Assembly (NCBI GenBank): GCA_020692325.1
Contig: JAIMKR010000005.1
Span: forward strand, 72,795-136,794
DNA length: 64,000 nucleotides
DNA from: Desulfocurvus sp.
GTDB taxonomy: Bacteria; Desulfobacterota; Desulfovibrionia; Desulfovibrionales; Desulfovibrionaceae
Reading direction: 5' to 3'
The stretch's first letter is position 1, and the number at the start of each line of letters is the position of its first letter. The position numbers and the translations under genes are program-made. Below the pieces are notes generated by a model, which searched no databases, was not told the origin of the DNA, and saw only the letters and a list, made by a program, of their open reading frames with translations. Positions 44,286 through 52,880 of the stretch are shown one piece after another.

Positions 44286-45260
44286 ATGCGGGCGCGTCAC
44301 TTTTGGTTGGTTCTCTTGCTTGCGCTGTGCGGTTGCGGCGGGCAATCCGTCACGCTCAGCCGCCTCGAGCCCGCCGCCAACGGCGAGGCGGCCCGGATGC
44401 AGACTCTGGCCGTGGGGACTCTGCGCAACGATGACGGGGCCGTGGCCGGCGCGGCTCTGGAGAGCGCTCTTTCCGGCGTGCGCCTTGGGAACCGGCCGTA
44501 TTTCCGGTTGCTCGCCGCCGACGCCGAGCTGGAGGACCAGATTCCCGGCCTGCGCCGCCGGGGCGTGCTCGCCGGCGTGGATGGGGTGGTGCTGGGCACC
44601 GTGACCTACAGCGATTGGCGCGACCGGCGTTCCGTGCGCCAGCGCTACGTCTGCGTGGACTACCGTGACAACGGCAATTGCCGCAAGATGGCGTCGCGCG
44701 ATGTGCGCTGCGTGGACCGCGAGGGCGTTTTCGCCTTCACCCCCCGGCTGGTGGAGGCGGCCACCGGACGCGTGGTGTTCGCGAAGGAGATTTCGGAGAC
44801 GGTGGGCAGTTCCTTCTGTCCCGGCGTGGATAACGAGAGCCCGCGTTCGGGCGCGGACCTTGTGGCCGAGGCCCGGGTCCACGCCATGGAGCGCTTCCGC
44901 GACGAAATCGCGCCGCATTTCGTCAGTTTCGACGCGCCGCTGCTCGTCGATGACGACTCCGCCATGCCGACCGCGGTCAAGAAGTCCGTGGACGATGGGG
45001 CGGCCTTCGCCGCCGCCGGCAATATGGGGCGCGCCTGTTCCCTGTGGCGCGCGGCGGAGGGCGCGCACAAGACGGGCTACGCCATCCCGTATCTGCTTGG
45101 CCTGTGCGCCGAATCCTCCGGCGACGAGGTCCAGGCCCTGCGGCGGTACGAACTCGCGTCGCAGCGGACCCCACGCCCGGTGCCGGCGGTTTCCGATGCG
45201 CTCGCCCGCGTGCGCGCGGCCATGGCCGAGGCTCCGGCCCTGCGCACCCAGATGCGCTAG
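44286..45260 (+). CDS. Hypothetical lipoprotein, possibly CsgG-like
   Basis: The 324-residue protein opens with MRARHFWLVLLLALCGCGG, a signal peptide with a lipobox at Cys 17 or so. The middle (TLAVGTLRNDDGAVAGAALE, NRPYFRLLAADAELEDQ, VDGVVLGTVTYSDWRDRRSV) resembles the ALSALR/CsgG-like fold used in envelope assembly. Four cysteines in CVDYRDNGNCRK and DVRCVD may form disulfides. The C-terminal part has one TPR-like hairpin (GYAIPYLLGLCAESSGDEVQ). I cannot name a family with confidence. It is convergent with the next gene, overlapping it by four bases. Confidence 0.55.
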   Translation: MRARHFWLVLLLALCGCGGQSVTLSRLEPAANGEAARMQTLAVGTLRNDDGAVAGAALESALSGVRLGNRPYFRLLAADAELEDQIPGLRRRGVLAGVDGVVLGTVTYSDWRDRRSVRQRYVCVDYRDNGNCRKMASRDVRCVDREGVFAFTPRLVEAATGRVVFAKEISETVGSSFCPGVDNESPRSGADLVAEARVHAMERFRDEIAPHFVSFDAPLLVDDDSAMPTAVKKSVDDGAAFAAAGNMGRACSLWRAAEGAHKTGYAIPYLLGLCAESSGDEVQALRRYELASQRTPRPVPAVSDALARVRAAMAEAPALRTQMR

Positions 45261-46174
45261 CCGGTTCCCCGCACCAGCCAGGCGGCGAATTCGGCGTTCG
45301 GCTTGTAGCCCACGCCCACCGCGCCCTTGCCTACGTACAACACGAAGGCCCAGGCCGGATCGTAGCCACTGGTGGTGGCGGACCATAAGCCGTCGGGCCA
45401 TTCCAGCGCCCGGGCGCCGAGCGTTGCGACGAGGGCGTCCGGCAGGGCCGGGTCCGCGTTCCCCGCATCCGTCAGCGATTCCAGCTCGTTGATGTCCGGC
45501 AGCCGCCAGCCATCGACGCCAAGGCCCATGGTCGCCTCCCACGTGAGCATCGCGCCGCCCGGTCGCGCCCACTCCAGGCCGGTCAATTCGTCGCGCGCCG
45601 TCCTCCCTCCATCAAGGGCCACGAAGCGCGGCTCGGGCCAGGGAGCGCCGGCGCGCAGCCAACCATCTTGCCCCGACCCCTCGCAGGCGATCGCCGCGCC
45701 TTCCACGCCGAAGCAGGCGGTCTGCCCGGTGCGCGGCAAGACGTCGCTGACCCTGGCCACGGGCCAGAGCAGGCGGTATTCGTCCTTGCGGCTGAAGAAC
45801 GTGCGCCCGCCCTCCATGTGCGTGTTCCAGGCATAGGCCGGCTGTCCGGCCTTGGTGGTCGAGCTCCAGTACCACCCCCAAAACACGTCGCGGAAGGGAT
45901 GCCCGGCGGGCAGGGCGGGCATTTTACGGCCGTGGTCGACGAGCGAGCGCAGCTCCCGGCGGTTGGGCATCCGCCAGTCCGCGCGGTCGAGGAAACGCCG
46001 CGCGTTCAGGTCGCCCACGGCGGCGAGCGCCTCGGTCCAGGGCAGGGGATAGCCGAGAAGGTTGGCCGGGCGCGGCCAGAAAAGCCCCGTGGCTGTGTCG
46101 AGGGCGAGGTCGTCGCCAACGATGCGGAAGCGATGAGGATCGGCGGATTCTGGCGGAAGGAGGTGTCGGCTCAT
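45257..46174 (-). CDS. DUF1566 (Lcl-type) domain protein
   Basis: Two DUF1566-like units are present: TGLFWPRP...WRMPNRRELRSLVDHG with YWSSTTKAG, and TGLEWARPGGAML...WRLPDINELESLTDAG with LWSATTSGYDPAWAFVLYVG. The repeated W-R-(M/L)-P-(N/D)-x-x-E-L motif is diagnostic. Function of these proteins is not well defined; some are adhesin domains. I start at ATG 46174, giving 305 residues without a clear signal peptide. It sits between a convergent lipoprotein gene and threonine aldolase. Confidence 0.8.
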   Translation of the reverse strand: MSRHLLPPESADPHRFRIVGDDLALDTATGLFWPRPANLLGYPLPWTEALAAVGDLNARRFLDRADWRMPNRRELRSLVDHGRKMPALPAGHPFRDVFWGWYWSSTTKAGQPAYAWNTHMEGGRTFFSRKDEYRLLWPVARVSDVLPRTGQTACFGVEGAAIACEGSGQDGWLRAGAPWPEPRFVALDGGRTARDELTGLEWARPGGAMLTWEATMGLGVDGWRLPDINELESLTDAGNADPALPDALVATLGARALEWPDGLWSATTSGYDPAWAFVLYVGKGAVGVGYKPNAEFAAWLVRGTG

Positions 46175-46220
46175 GGACGGAGGATACGCCGGGGGGCGCG
46201 CTCCGCGCAAGGCCGGCTGC

Positions 46221-47309
46221 TCAGGCTTTGGCGGTTTCCTCGCCGGCGATGGCGCGCACGGCGGCGGCGAACGTCTCCACCTCGTCCGGCGTGGTGGCGA
46301 AGGAGGTCATGAAGCGCGCCACGTTGCGCTCGAAATCCCAGGTGTAGAAGGCGAAGCGCTCGTGCAGGCGGTCGAGCGCGGCGGCGGGCAGTTGGACGAA
46401 CACCGCGTTGGTCTGTGGCTGCTGGTCGATGACCACGCCCGGCGCTCCGGCCAGCCGCTGCGCCAGCAGTGTGGCCATGGCGTTGGCGTGGGACGCGTTT
46501 TCGCGCCACAGGCCGCCTTCCAGCAGCGCCAGGAACTGCGCGGCGATGAAGCGCATCTTGGAGCACAGCTGCAAGGCCTGCTTGCGGATGTACGGGAATT
46601 CGGCCGCGAACTCGGGCCGGAAGAAGACCACGGCCTCGCCGAACATGAGGCCGTTTTTCGTGCCGCCGAGGGAGAGCGCGTCGACGCCGAGGTCCGATGA
46701 GGCCTGCCGCAGGGTGAGGCCCAGCGCCGCCGCCGCGTTGGCCAGCCGCGCGCCGTCCATGTGCAGGAACATGCCGTTCTCGTGGGCGAAGTCGGCCAGG
46801 GCGCGTACCTCGTCCGGGGCGTAGAGGGTGCCCAGCTCTGTGCACTGGGCGATGGAAATGGCGCGGGGCTGATTGTGATGCTCGTTGCCCTTGTGGACGA
46901 GCAGGGGGCGCAGCAGCTCGGGGGTCAGCTTGCCGTCGGGCGTGGACACGCTGTAGAGTTTGGCGCCCAGGTGTTTTTCCGGCGCGCCGCATTCGTCCAC
47001 GTTGATGTGCGCGGTTTCGGCGCAGAGCACGGCGTGGTGCGGCCGCGTCATGGCCGCCAGGGAGAGCACGTTGGCCGCCGTGCCCAGGAACACAAAAAAA
47101 GGCTCAGCCCCGTGGCCCAGTTCCGCGACGATGCGCTCCCGCGCGGCCCGGGTGATGTCGTCCTCGCCGTAGGCCCTGGCCGGGCCGACGTTGGCCCGGG
47201 CCAGCGCCGCGAGCACGGAAGGATGCGCGCCGGCGTAGTTGTCGCTGGCGAAACACGGGCCGCTCATGCCCGTGGGCATGGCGGCCGTGGTGTCGTCCCT
47301 TGCGGTCAT
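46221..47309 (-). CDS. ltaE: Threonine aldolase family (PLP-dependent beta-eliminating lyase)
   Basis: Low-specificity threonine aldolases split threonine or allo-threonine to glycine and acetaldehyde. The 362-residue protein has CFASDNYAGAHPSVLAAL near the start, AYGEDDITRAARERI near 45, FLGTAANVLSLAAM near 72, HMDGARLANAAAALG near 180 and the PLP lysine in SLGGTKNGLMFGEAVVF near 210. ATG 47307-47309 overlaps the gltX stop by one base, so the genes are co-transcribed. The family is firm; substrate preference is inferred. Confidence 0.9.
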   Translation of the reverse strand: MTARDDTTAAMPTGMSGPCFASDNYAGAHPSVLAALARANVGPARAYGEDDITRAARERIVAELGHGAEPFFVFLGTAANVLSLAAMTRPHHAVLCAETAHINVDECGAPEKHLGAKLYSVSTPDGKLTPELLRPLLVHKGNEHHNQPRAISIAQCTELGTLYAPDEVRALADFAHENGMFLHMDGARLANAAAALGLTLRQASSDLGVDALSLGGTKNGLMFGEAVVFFRPEFAAEFPYIRKQALQLCSKMRFIAAQFLALLEGGLWRENASHANAMATLLAQRLAGAPGVVIDQQPQTNAVFVQLPAAALDRLHERFAFYTWDFERNVARFMTSFATTPDEVETFAAAVRAIAGEETAKA

Positions 47310-48715
47310 TACAGGCTCAACAACGCCCGTTTCACGCGCTTGAGCGCCTCGTCCTTCCCCAGGGCGCTCATGGTCTCGAAGAGCCCGGGGCTGGCGGTCT
47401 TGCCCGTGAGGGCCACGCGCAGCGGCTGGGCCACGGCCTTGAACTTGAGTCCCCGCTCGTCCAGGAAAGCCTGGGTGGCGGCCTCCAGGGCCTTGTGGTC
47501 GGCGTAGTCGGTGGCGGCCTCGTAGATGGGCAGAAGCTCGGTGAGCAGCGCCTTGGACTCCGGGGTGAGCTGCGCGGCCACGGCCTTGGGGTCGTACGCC
47601 AGCTTGTCCGCCGGGGTGACGAAGAACAGGGCCATTTGCGCCATTTCGACGAGCGTCTTGGCGCGCGGCTGCAAAAGCGGGATGAACGAGGCCAGATACT
47701 TCGGGTCGAGGTTCAGCCCCTCGGGATTCTCGAAGAATTCCGGCAACAGGCCGGCCAGGCGCTCGGCCGTGGATTCCTTGATGTAGTGGGCGTTGAGCCA
47801 GTCGAGCTTCTTCATGTCGAACACGGAGGGCGAGCTGCCCAGGTTGTCCGTGCTGAAGAGCTTGATCAGCTCCTCGCGGCTGAAAATCTCCTGGTCGCCG
47901 TAGGACCAGCCCAGCCGGGCGAGGTAGTTGACCAGCGCCTCGGGCAGGTAGCCCATGTTCTTGTACTCCATGACGGAGAGCGCGCCGTGGCGTTTGGAGA
48001 GCTTGGCCTTGTCCGGTCCCAGAATCATGGGCACGTGGCCGAACTGCGGCTCCTGCCAGCCGAAGGCGTGGTAGAGCTGGATCTGCCGGGGCGTGTTGGC
48101 CACGTGGTCGTCGCCGCGCAGAACATGGGTCACGCCCATCTCGTGGTCGTCCACCACCACGGCGAGGTTGTACGTGGGCGTGCCGTCGCTGCGGCGCAGG
48201 ATCATGTCGTCCATCTCGGCGTTCTGCACGGCCGTGGGCCCCTTCACCATGTCGTTGAAGGCGGTGACGCCGTCCAGCGGTCCCTTGAAGCGCACCACCC
48301 AGCCCGAGCGGTTCTCGCCGGGGTCCAGCCCCATCTCGCGGCAGTGGCCGTCGTACTTGGGCTTCTTGCCCTCGGCCCGCGCCTTCTCGCGCATGGCCTC
48401 CACCTGTTCGGGCGTGCAGTTGCACCAGTAGGCGCGGCCGGTCGAAAGCAGCTTGTCGATGTAGCTGTTGTAGATGTCGAAGCGATCGCTCTGGAACACG
48501 GCGGTTCCCTCGGCGGCGAGATCCAGCCAGGCCATGGCCTTGATGATGGCCTCGGTGGCCTGTGGGGTGCTGCGTTCGCGGTCGGTGTCCTCCACGCGCA
48601 GCAGAAAATGCCCGCCCTTGCTCTTGGCGAGCAGCCAGCTGAAGAGCGCGGTGCGCGCGCCGCCGATGTGCAGGTATCCCGTGGGCGAGGGGGCGAAGCG
48701 GGTGGTGATGCCCAT
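47309..48715 (-). CDS. gltX: Glutamyl-tRNA synthetase
   Basis: A class I synthetase charging tRNA-Glu, which also feeds the C5 route to tetrapyrroles. The 468-residue protein has the HIGH motif as TGYLHIGGARTALFSWLL near residue 12, the zinc-type insert with CNCTPEQVEAMR near 107, and KMSKS as AKLSKRHGALS near 243. It overlaps the threonine aldolase gene and follows the NifU-like gene by only a few bases. Confidence 0.97.
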   Translation of the reverse strand: MGITTRFAPSPTGYLHIGGARTALFSWLLAKSKGGHFLLRVEDTDRERSTPQATEAIIKAMAWLDLAAEGTAVFQSDRFDIYNSYIDKLLSTGRAYWCNCTPEQVEAMREKARAEGKKPKYDGHCREMGLDPGENRSGWVVRFKGPLDGVTAFNDMVKGPTAVQNAEMDDMILRRSDGTPTYNLAVVVDDHEMGVTHVLRGDDHVANTPRQIQLYHAFGWQEPQFGHVPMILGPDKAKLSKRHGALSVMEYKNMGYLPEALVNYLARLGWSYGDQEIFSREELIKLFSTDNLGSSPSVFDMKKLDWLNAHYIKESTAERLAGLLPEFFENPEGLNLDPKYLASFIPLLQPRAKTLVEMAQMALFFVTPADKLAYDPKAVAAQLTPESKALLTELLPIYEAATDYADHKALEAATQAFLDERGLKFKAVAQPLRVALTGKTASPGLFETMSALGKDEALKRVKRALLSL

Positions 48716-48719
48716 GGGC

Positions 48720-48941
48720 CTACGCTTCCTCGACGGCTTTGACCTGGGGCACTTCCTTCAGGATGATGCGCTCCACGCCGTTTTTGAGAGTCGCCCTGGA
48801 CATGGGGCAGCCGTTGCAGCGGCCCTTGAGCCGCACCTTCACGATGCCGTTCTCGGTCACGTCCACAAGCTCCACGTCTCCGCCATCGGCCTGCAGCATG
48901 GGCCGGATACGGGCCAGTGCGGCCTCCACCTTCTCGCGCAT
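48720..48941 (-). CDS. NifU-like Fe-S scaffold protein
   Basis: The 73-residue protein is a NifU C-terminal (Nfu) domain: IRPMLQADGGDVELVDVTEN and the cluster-binding CxxC in GRCNGCPMSRATLKNGVERI. It would carry a [4Fe-4S] or [2Fe-2S] cluster for transfer to apoproteins. I take ATG 48939-48941, eight bases after GGAGG, instead of the TTG fifteen bases earlier, which would place the start inside the ribosome-binding site. It is the first gene of the nfu-gltX-ltaE run. Confidence 0.9.
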   Translation of the reverse strand: MREKVEAALARIRPMLQADGGDVELVDVTENGIVKVRLKGRCNGCPMSRATLKNGVERIILKEVPQVKAVEEA

Positions 48942-49139
48942 GGTCAACGCCTCCAAAATAAAGAATGCGCCGCCTGGAACGCGGCGAAAATGTCTGGCGC
49001 AGAACTACGGCCTTTGCGTTGGGCTGTCAAACCGCCAGCGCCCGGCGCGTGGTCCGCAAGATGAATGATTTGGCCCGTGCGCTGGAATATGAGTAGCGCC
49101 CCGGCCGGAAGTCCGCATGGCCGGGCCGGCGTCGTTGTC

Positions 49140-49303
49140 GATGTTTCGACAGCCTTCAACCGGCGAGCAAGCTTCTCTCGGCGCTCCCGCGTCCACCCGG
49201 CATCGGCATGGCTGTTCACTCGGTTCTCCTCCCGGCGGTTGGGCTTTCGCCAACTGACAGATTCGGGCCGAGTGAATATCCTTATACCTTCATCGCTGGT
49301 GTT
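49140..49303 (-). mobile_element. IS481-family 5' end remnant
   Basis: The minus strand reads FTRPESVSWRKPNRREENRV then NSHADAGWTRERREKLARRL. This aligns with the start of the IS481 element at 25.7 kb (FTRSKSVRLGLRKLNCRRKD, QVNIHVNARLTVVRREELVR), and the upstream DNA also matches (GAAG-TATA-GGA, TTCACTCGG). Only the terminal 160 bases or so remain. It occupies most of the gap between the Nfu gene and the NifX-like gene and touches the 3' end of the latter. Confidence 0.7.
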
Positions 49304-49670
49304 CGTGCGCGCACTCATGTCCGGGGGCGTGGGCGGCGCAGAGGATGTCGCGGTCCTTGATCTTGCCGTCCAGCCAGTTCTGCACGGCCTCGCCCACGTC
49401 GCCCGCGACGCCGCGGAAGACCTTGATGCCGGCCTGCCCCAGGCGCACCGCCGCGCCCTCGCCCATGTTGCCGGCGATGAGCACGGAAACGCCCATCTCG
49501 CTGAGCGTGCCGATGAGGTTCGACTTGCAGCCGCAGGCTGGCGGCGGGGTGAAGCGCTCCTGGTCGACCACGGATTTCTCGTCGTCGATGCTGTAGATGG
49601 TAAAGGACTCGCAGTGGCCGAAGTGCTCGTCCACCTGTCCGGCTCGCGTGGGAACGGCGATCTTGATCAT
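49290..49670 (-). CDS. NifX/NifB-like Fe-Mo cofactor domain protein
   Basis: The 126-residue protein matches the dinitrogenase iron-molybdenum cofactor family: MIKIAVPTRAGQVDEHFGHC, then FTIYSIDDEK, CGCKSNLIG near residue 50, VLIAGNMGEGAAVRLGQAGI and a His/Cys-rich tail (CAAHAPGHECAHEHQR). It probably binds a metal cluster; many members are unrelated to nitrogen fixation. The start overlaps the stop of the DUF134 gene by ATGA. Its last codons overlap the IS481 remnant, so the tail may have been altered. Confidence 0.88.
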   Translation of the reverse strand: MIKIAVPTRAGQVDEHFGHCESFTIYSIDDEKSVVDQERFTPPPACGCKSNLIGTLSEMGVSVLIAGNMGEGAAVRLGQAGIKVFRGVAGDVGEAVQNWLDGKIKDRDILCAAHAPGHECAHEHQR

Positions 49671-50107
49671 AGGTCGTCTCCGTTTGGTTGTTGGAGGGCG
49701 GGGGGCCGGCCGCAACGCCGGCGGCGGAGCCCGCCGCACACGGGGCAAACGCGGGGTCCGCTCCGGTTCTGGCCCTTGGGCGGCGCGTCGTGCGCTCCCG
49801 GGGCGTCGGCGTCATCGGGGGCGTCGGCATTCGGGGCGGCCACCCGCAGGGCGCAGCCCAGCACCAGCGCGCGGGCGACCTTGCCCCTGGCGCTGGTCAC
49901 GGCGCGGCCGAAGGTCTGCCGCGAAACGCCCATGCGCCTCGCCGCCTCCTCCTGATATAACCCCTCGTGGTCCGCCAGGCGGATGGCCTCGAACTCCTCC
50001 AGGCTGAGGACGATTTCCTCCAGCCGTGCGACGGGCCGTCCAGCGGGCTTGAACACGAGGCAGGCGGGCGCGCCGTCGATGTGGCGGCGGCAGCGTGGTC
50101 TGGGCAT
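49667..50107 (-). CDS. DUF134 (UPF0251) DNA-binding protein
   Basis: The 146-residue protein begins MPRPRCRRHIDGAPACLVFK. It has the sigma-like HTH of DUF134, LSLEEFEAIRLADHEGLYQE then EAARRMGVSRQTFGRAVTSA, near residues 35-80. A C-terminal CPVCGG suggests a small metal site. DUF134 genes commonly pair with NifX-like genes, and this one is coupled to it by ATGA. It probably regulates this small operon; a perfect palindrome lies 25-37 bases upstream of its start. Confidence 0.9.
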   Translation of the reverse strand: MPRPRCRRHIDGAPACLVFKPAGRPVARLEEIVLSLEEFEAIRLADHEGLYQEEAARRMGVSRQTFGRAVTSARGKVARALVLGCALRVAAPNADAPDDADAPGAHDAPPKGQNRSGPRVCPVCGGLRRRRCGRPPALQQPNGDDL

Positions 50108-50132
50108 GAAACCTCCGATCGGATCATGTTAT

Positions 50133-50144
50133 GAGCATATGCTC
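50133..50144. promoter_or_regulatory. Palindrome upstream of the DUF134 gene
   Basis: GAGCATATGCTC is a perfect 12-base palindrome between the DUF134 gene and the divergent glycosyltransferase. Its place, 25-37 bases before the DUF134 ATG, suits an operator for that HTH protein. The dyad is seen; autoregulation is inferred. Confidence 0.45.
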
Positions 50145-50245
50145 GTTCAGTCAAGGGCGGAAGACCATTTTCGCGTATTCTGGACGCATTGGGGAGGAAG
50201 TGGTAAGCGGCCCGTGAAACCGAGGCGGGGAAGGACAAAATCATT

Positions 50246-51310
50246 ATGCGCATCGCGTTCGTGAACGCCACGAGAAAGTGGGGCCGCGTAAAGACCTGGT
50301 GTCTGGACATGGGTGTGGAACTGTCCGGGCAGGGGCACGAGGTCTGGATTTTCGGCCAGCGCGGCGCTTTTGTGGACAAGGCCGCGCGCCTTGGTCTGCA
50401 CGCGCGCGCCGTGCGCTTCGGGTTCGACTTCAACCCCGTGGCCATCCTCTTCTTTTTGTTCTCCTTCTGGCTGAATCACGTGGACGTGGTCGTGGTGAGC
50501 TTGGCCAGGGACCTGCGCACCGCCGGCGTGGCCGCGCGGCTGCTGGGACGACAGGTTGTGCAGCACGTCGGCAGCGGCGGCGACTTCGAGGACTACGTGC
50601 TCGTGCGGCTGATGAACAAGTTCATCAAGCCCCGGTTGTTGTGCGGCAGCGAGTATGTGCGCGAGCGCATCGCCGTCTATGTGCCCAGCGTGCGCGACCG
50701 CGAGACCGTGGCCCTGCACCCCGGCGTGCGCGTGCCGGAGGCTCCGGCCTTCGCCGAACACGACCCCCCTGTTGTGCTCGTCACCAGCCAGCTCAACGCG
50801 GACAATCGCCACGAGGACCTGCTGGAGGCGCTTGCCCGTCTGATGCACGACGGCGTGGCCTTCCGCGTCGTCATCGCCGGCACCGGCCGTCTGGCCGACA
50901 AGCTGCACACCATGACCCGCGATTTGGGCTTGTCGGACCGCGTGGAGTGGGTCGGCTTCACGCTGGACGTGCAGGGACTGCTGGTGAAAAGCGATGTGTT
51001 CGTGCAGCCCACGCTCATCGAGCCGCTGGGCATCGCCCTGGAGGAGGCCATGGCCGCGGGATTGGCGCCCGTGGCCCGGGCCGCTGGCGGCGTGCCGGAA
51101 ATCTGGCCGGAGGCCTGCCGCGAGTTCCTCGTTTCCCCGGAGCCCGGGGCCGATGGCCTGGAACAGGCCCTGCGCTTCCTGCTGACCATGTCGTCCGATC
51201 GGCGCATGGCGCTGCGCCACGCCGCCTGGGAGTTCGCCCGCTCGCATTTCAACCTGTCGGAGCAGGCCGTGCGCTTCGCCGACTGGATCGCCCACCCGCC
51301 CAGGAAATAG
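50246..51310 (+). CDS. GT4-type glycosyltransferase
   Basis: The 354-residue protein has a GT-B fold. The acceptor half starts MRIAFVNATRKWGRVKTWCL with the QHVGSGGDFEDYVL segment. The donor half holds VVIAGTGRLADKLHTMTRDL, DRVEWVGFTLDVQGLLVKSD and the GT4 ExxxxxxxE motif EPLGIALEEAMAAG near residue 265. It presumably transfers a sugar from a nucleotide donor to a lipid or polysaccharide. No other glycan genes are adjacent, so its pathway is unclear. The ATG is at 50246. Confidence 0.88.
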   Translation: MRIAFVNATRKWGRVKTWCLDMGVELSGQGHEVWIFGQRGAFVDKAARLGLHARAVRFGFDFNPVAILFFLFSFWLNHVDVVVVSLARDLRTAGVAARLLGRQVVQHVGSGGDFEDYVLVRLMNKFIKPRLLCGSEYVRERIAVYVPSVRDRETVALHPGVRVPEAPAFAEHDPPVVLVTSQLNADNRHEDLLEALARLMHDGVAFRVVIAGTGRLADKLHTMTRDLGLSDRVEWVGFTLDVQGLLVKSDVFVQPTLIEPLGIALEEAMAAGLAPVARAAGGVPEIWPEACREFLVSPEPGADGLEQALRFLLTMSSDRRMALRHAAWEFARSHFNLSEQAVRFADWIAHPPRK

Positions 51311-51324
51311 CAGCGAGGCCCTCG

Positions 51325-51460
51325 CGGCGCTGTGGCTGCCTCCGGCGGCAGGCGCAGAAGATGCCTCCGGCGGCCAGGGGATATGCATCCCCTGGACCCG
51401 CGTGCCGGCGACTCCGCTGCCGCTGCGTCGCCGGGCAGGCGTTTTGCGTCGTTGTGCGCG
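51325..51460. repeat. REP-like structured intergenic element
   Basis: GCCTCCGGCGG occurs twice (near 51328 and 51363). After the second copy, CCAGGGGAT (51374-51382) and ATCCCCTGG (51387-51395) form a perfect hairpin with loop ATGC. It resembles GC-rich REP elements found after genes in related bacteria as I remember them. No coding sequence is evident. Confidence 0.4.
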
Positions 51461-51489
51461 GGAGGTCGGTTCCGGCGCGGGACATGCGA

Positions 51490-51520
51490 AAGGCGGGGAA
51501 GGCATATGCCTCCCCGCCTT
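51490..51520. terminator. Hairpin terminator downstream of the alcohol dehydrogenase
   Basis: AAGGCGGGGA (51490-51499) and TCCCCGCCTT (51511-51520) pair around a loop that is itself the palindrome GGCATATGCC. It lies about 40 bases past the stop of the minus-strand dehydrogenase gene and may also serve the plus-strand glycosyltransferase. Confidence 0.6.
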
Positions 51521-51560
51521 CGTTGTTTTCGCCGTGGTGGATAGGTCTGGGCCGCGAGGG

Positions 51561-52778
51561 CTACGCCTTGGGAAGCGGCGTGAGGGACTCGCGGTAGATG
51601 GCGGCCACGCGGTCGCGCGTGCCGGGCACTGGGGCCACGGAGAGCAGCAGGCCGAGCGACGGCGTCTTCTCCACCAGATCGCACAGGCGCTCGATGTCGC
51701 CTTCACCGAAGCCCTCGTCGGTCAGCTTCTGCGCCACGCCGACGCTGGCGAGCCAGGTTTCCACACCGCGCGCGGCTGTGAGGGCCTCGTCCGGCATGCC
51801 CTTGAGCCCGGGAACCACGGGCTGAAGGATCTGGGCCAGCACATGCGGCCGGGCGGGGTAGCACTGGCGGATGACGGCCGGCAGCAGCATGGACAGTCCC
51901 AGACCGTGGGCGAGTTCCGGCTTCACGGCGCTGAGCGGATGCTCCAGGGCGTGGGTGAAGTGCAGCAGGCCGTTGTCGAAGGCGGTGCCGCCGATCATGG
52001 CGGCGTAGGCCAGGCAGTACCGGGCGCGCAGGTCCCCGGGGTTCTCGATGGCGCGCGGCAGGTACTCGGCCACCAGCCGGATGGTCTCCTGCGCGAGCAG
52101 CACGGAGAGGGGGTTGGCGACGATGGACGTGGCGGCCTCGATGACGTGGTTCACGGCATCGATGGAGACGTAGCGCGTTTGCGCGGGCGAGAGCTTGACC
52201 ATGAGGGCGGGGTCGTCGATGGAGTAGAGCGGGTACAGGCAGTCGTAGGCGATGGCCGGCTTGTAATTCAGGTCGGTGATGGTGGCCACGGCGAAGCGGT
52301 TCACCTCGCTGCCGGTGCCGTGGGTCTGGTTGATGACCACGATGGGGACGGCCTTTTCGGGGACGAAGGTGAAGCTGTAGACCTCGCGGGCGGTGTGGCC
52401 GGGGTTGGCCAGAAGAATGGCCGCGCTCTTTCCGGCGTCGATGGGGCTGCCGCCGCCGATGGCGATGACGGCCTGCGCGCCCGCCTCGGCTCCGAGTTTG
52501 GCGGCCTCGTCGATGGAGTCTGTGGTGGGGTTGGGGGTCACGCGGTCGTAAAGGGTGATGCGGATGCCCTGCTCGTCGCAGGCGGCGACCACGTGGTCCC
52601 AGGCGCCGGTGAGCTTGTAGGAGTGTCCGCCGGTCACGCACAGCACGCTCGTCACCCCGCGCGCCTTCAGGGCCGCCGCGATGTCCTTCATTTTGGCGAT
52701 GGCGCCCGCCCCCAGGTAGGCAGTCGTCCGGGTCCTCACTTCCTTCACCGCGTAGAGATCGATTTCCTCATCCCACAT
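51561..52778 (-). CDS. Iron-containing alcohol dehydrogenase
   Basis: A group III metal-dependent alcohol dehydrogenase. The 405-residue protein has VIAIGGGSPIDAGKSAAILL near residue 98 for NAD(P) binding, INQTHGTGSEVNRFAVAT near 150, and iron-binding residues including the histidines of THALEHPLSAVKPELAHGLG near 265-285. I begin at ATG 52778 (MWDEEIDLY), which follows AAGGAG, giving normal family length. The substrate is unknown. A CRP/FNR-like palindrome lies about 100 bases upstream, hinting at redox or nutrient control. Confidence 0.92.
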   Translation of the reverse strand: MWDEEIDLYAVKEVRTRTTAYLGAGAIAKMKDIAAALKARGVTSVLCVTGGHSYKLTGAWDHVVAACDEQGIRITLYDRVTPNPTTDSIDEAAKLGAEAGAQAVIAIGGGSPIDAGKSAAILLANPGHTAREVYSFTFVPEKAVPIVVINQTHGTGSEVNRFAVATITDLNYKPAIAYDCLYPLYSIDDPALMVKLSPAQTRYVSIDAVNHVIEAATSIVANPLSVLLAQETIRLVAEYLPRAIENPGDLRARYCLAYAAMIGGTAFDNGLLHFTHALEHPLSAVKPELAHGLGLSMLLPAVIRQCYPARPHVLAQILQPVVPGLKGMPDEALTAARGVETWLASVGVAQKLTDEGFGEGDIERLCDLVEKTPSLGLLLSVAPVPGTRDRVAAIYRESLTPLPKA

Positions 52779-52880
52779 GGCTCGCTCCTTCGGCGGATTA
52801 CGCCGTGCCGGATCGCTTCGCATCCGGCTGGTTCGTGTCGTGTTCTCACTATCGGTGACGGGCGTCGTTCGACCGTCTTA

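Noticed and set aside
44259..45572. 437-codon minus-strand open frame
   Set aside because: It merges antisense of the lipoprotein with a shifted frame of the DUF1566 gene, and has no motif.
46310..48425. Single 734-codon fusion of gltX antisense-frame and threonine aldolase
   Set aside because: The N-terminal part is a wrong-frame reading of gltX; the aldolase begins at ATG 47309.
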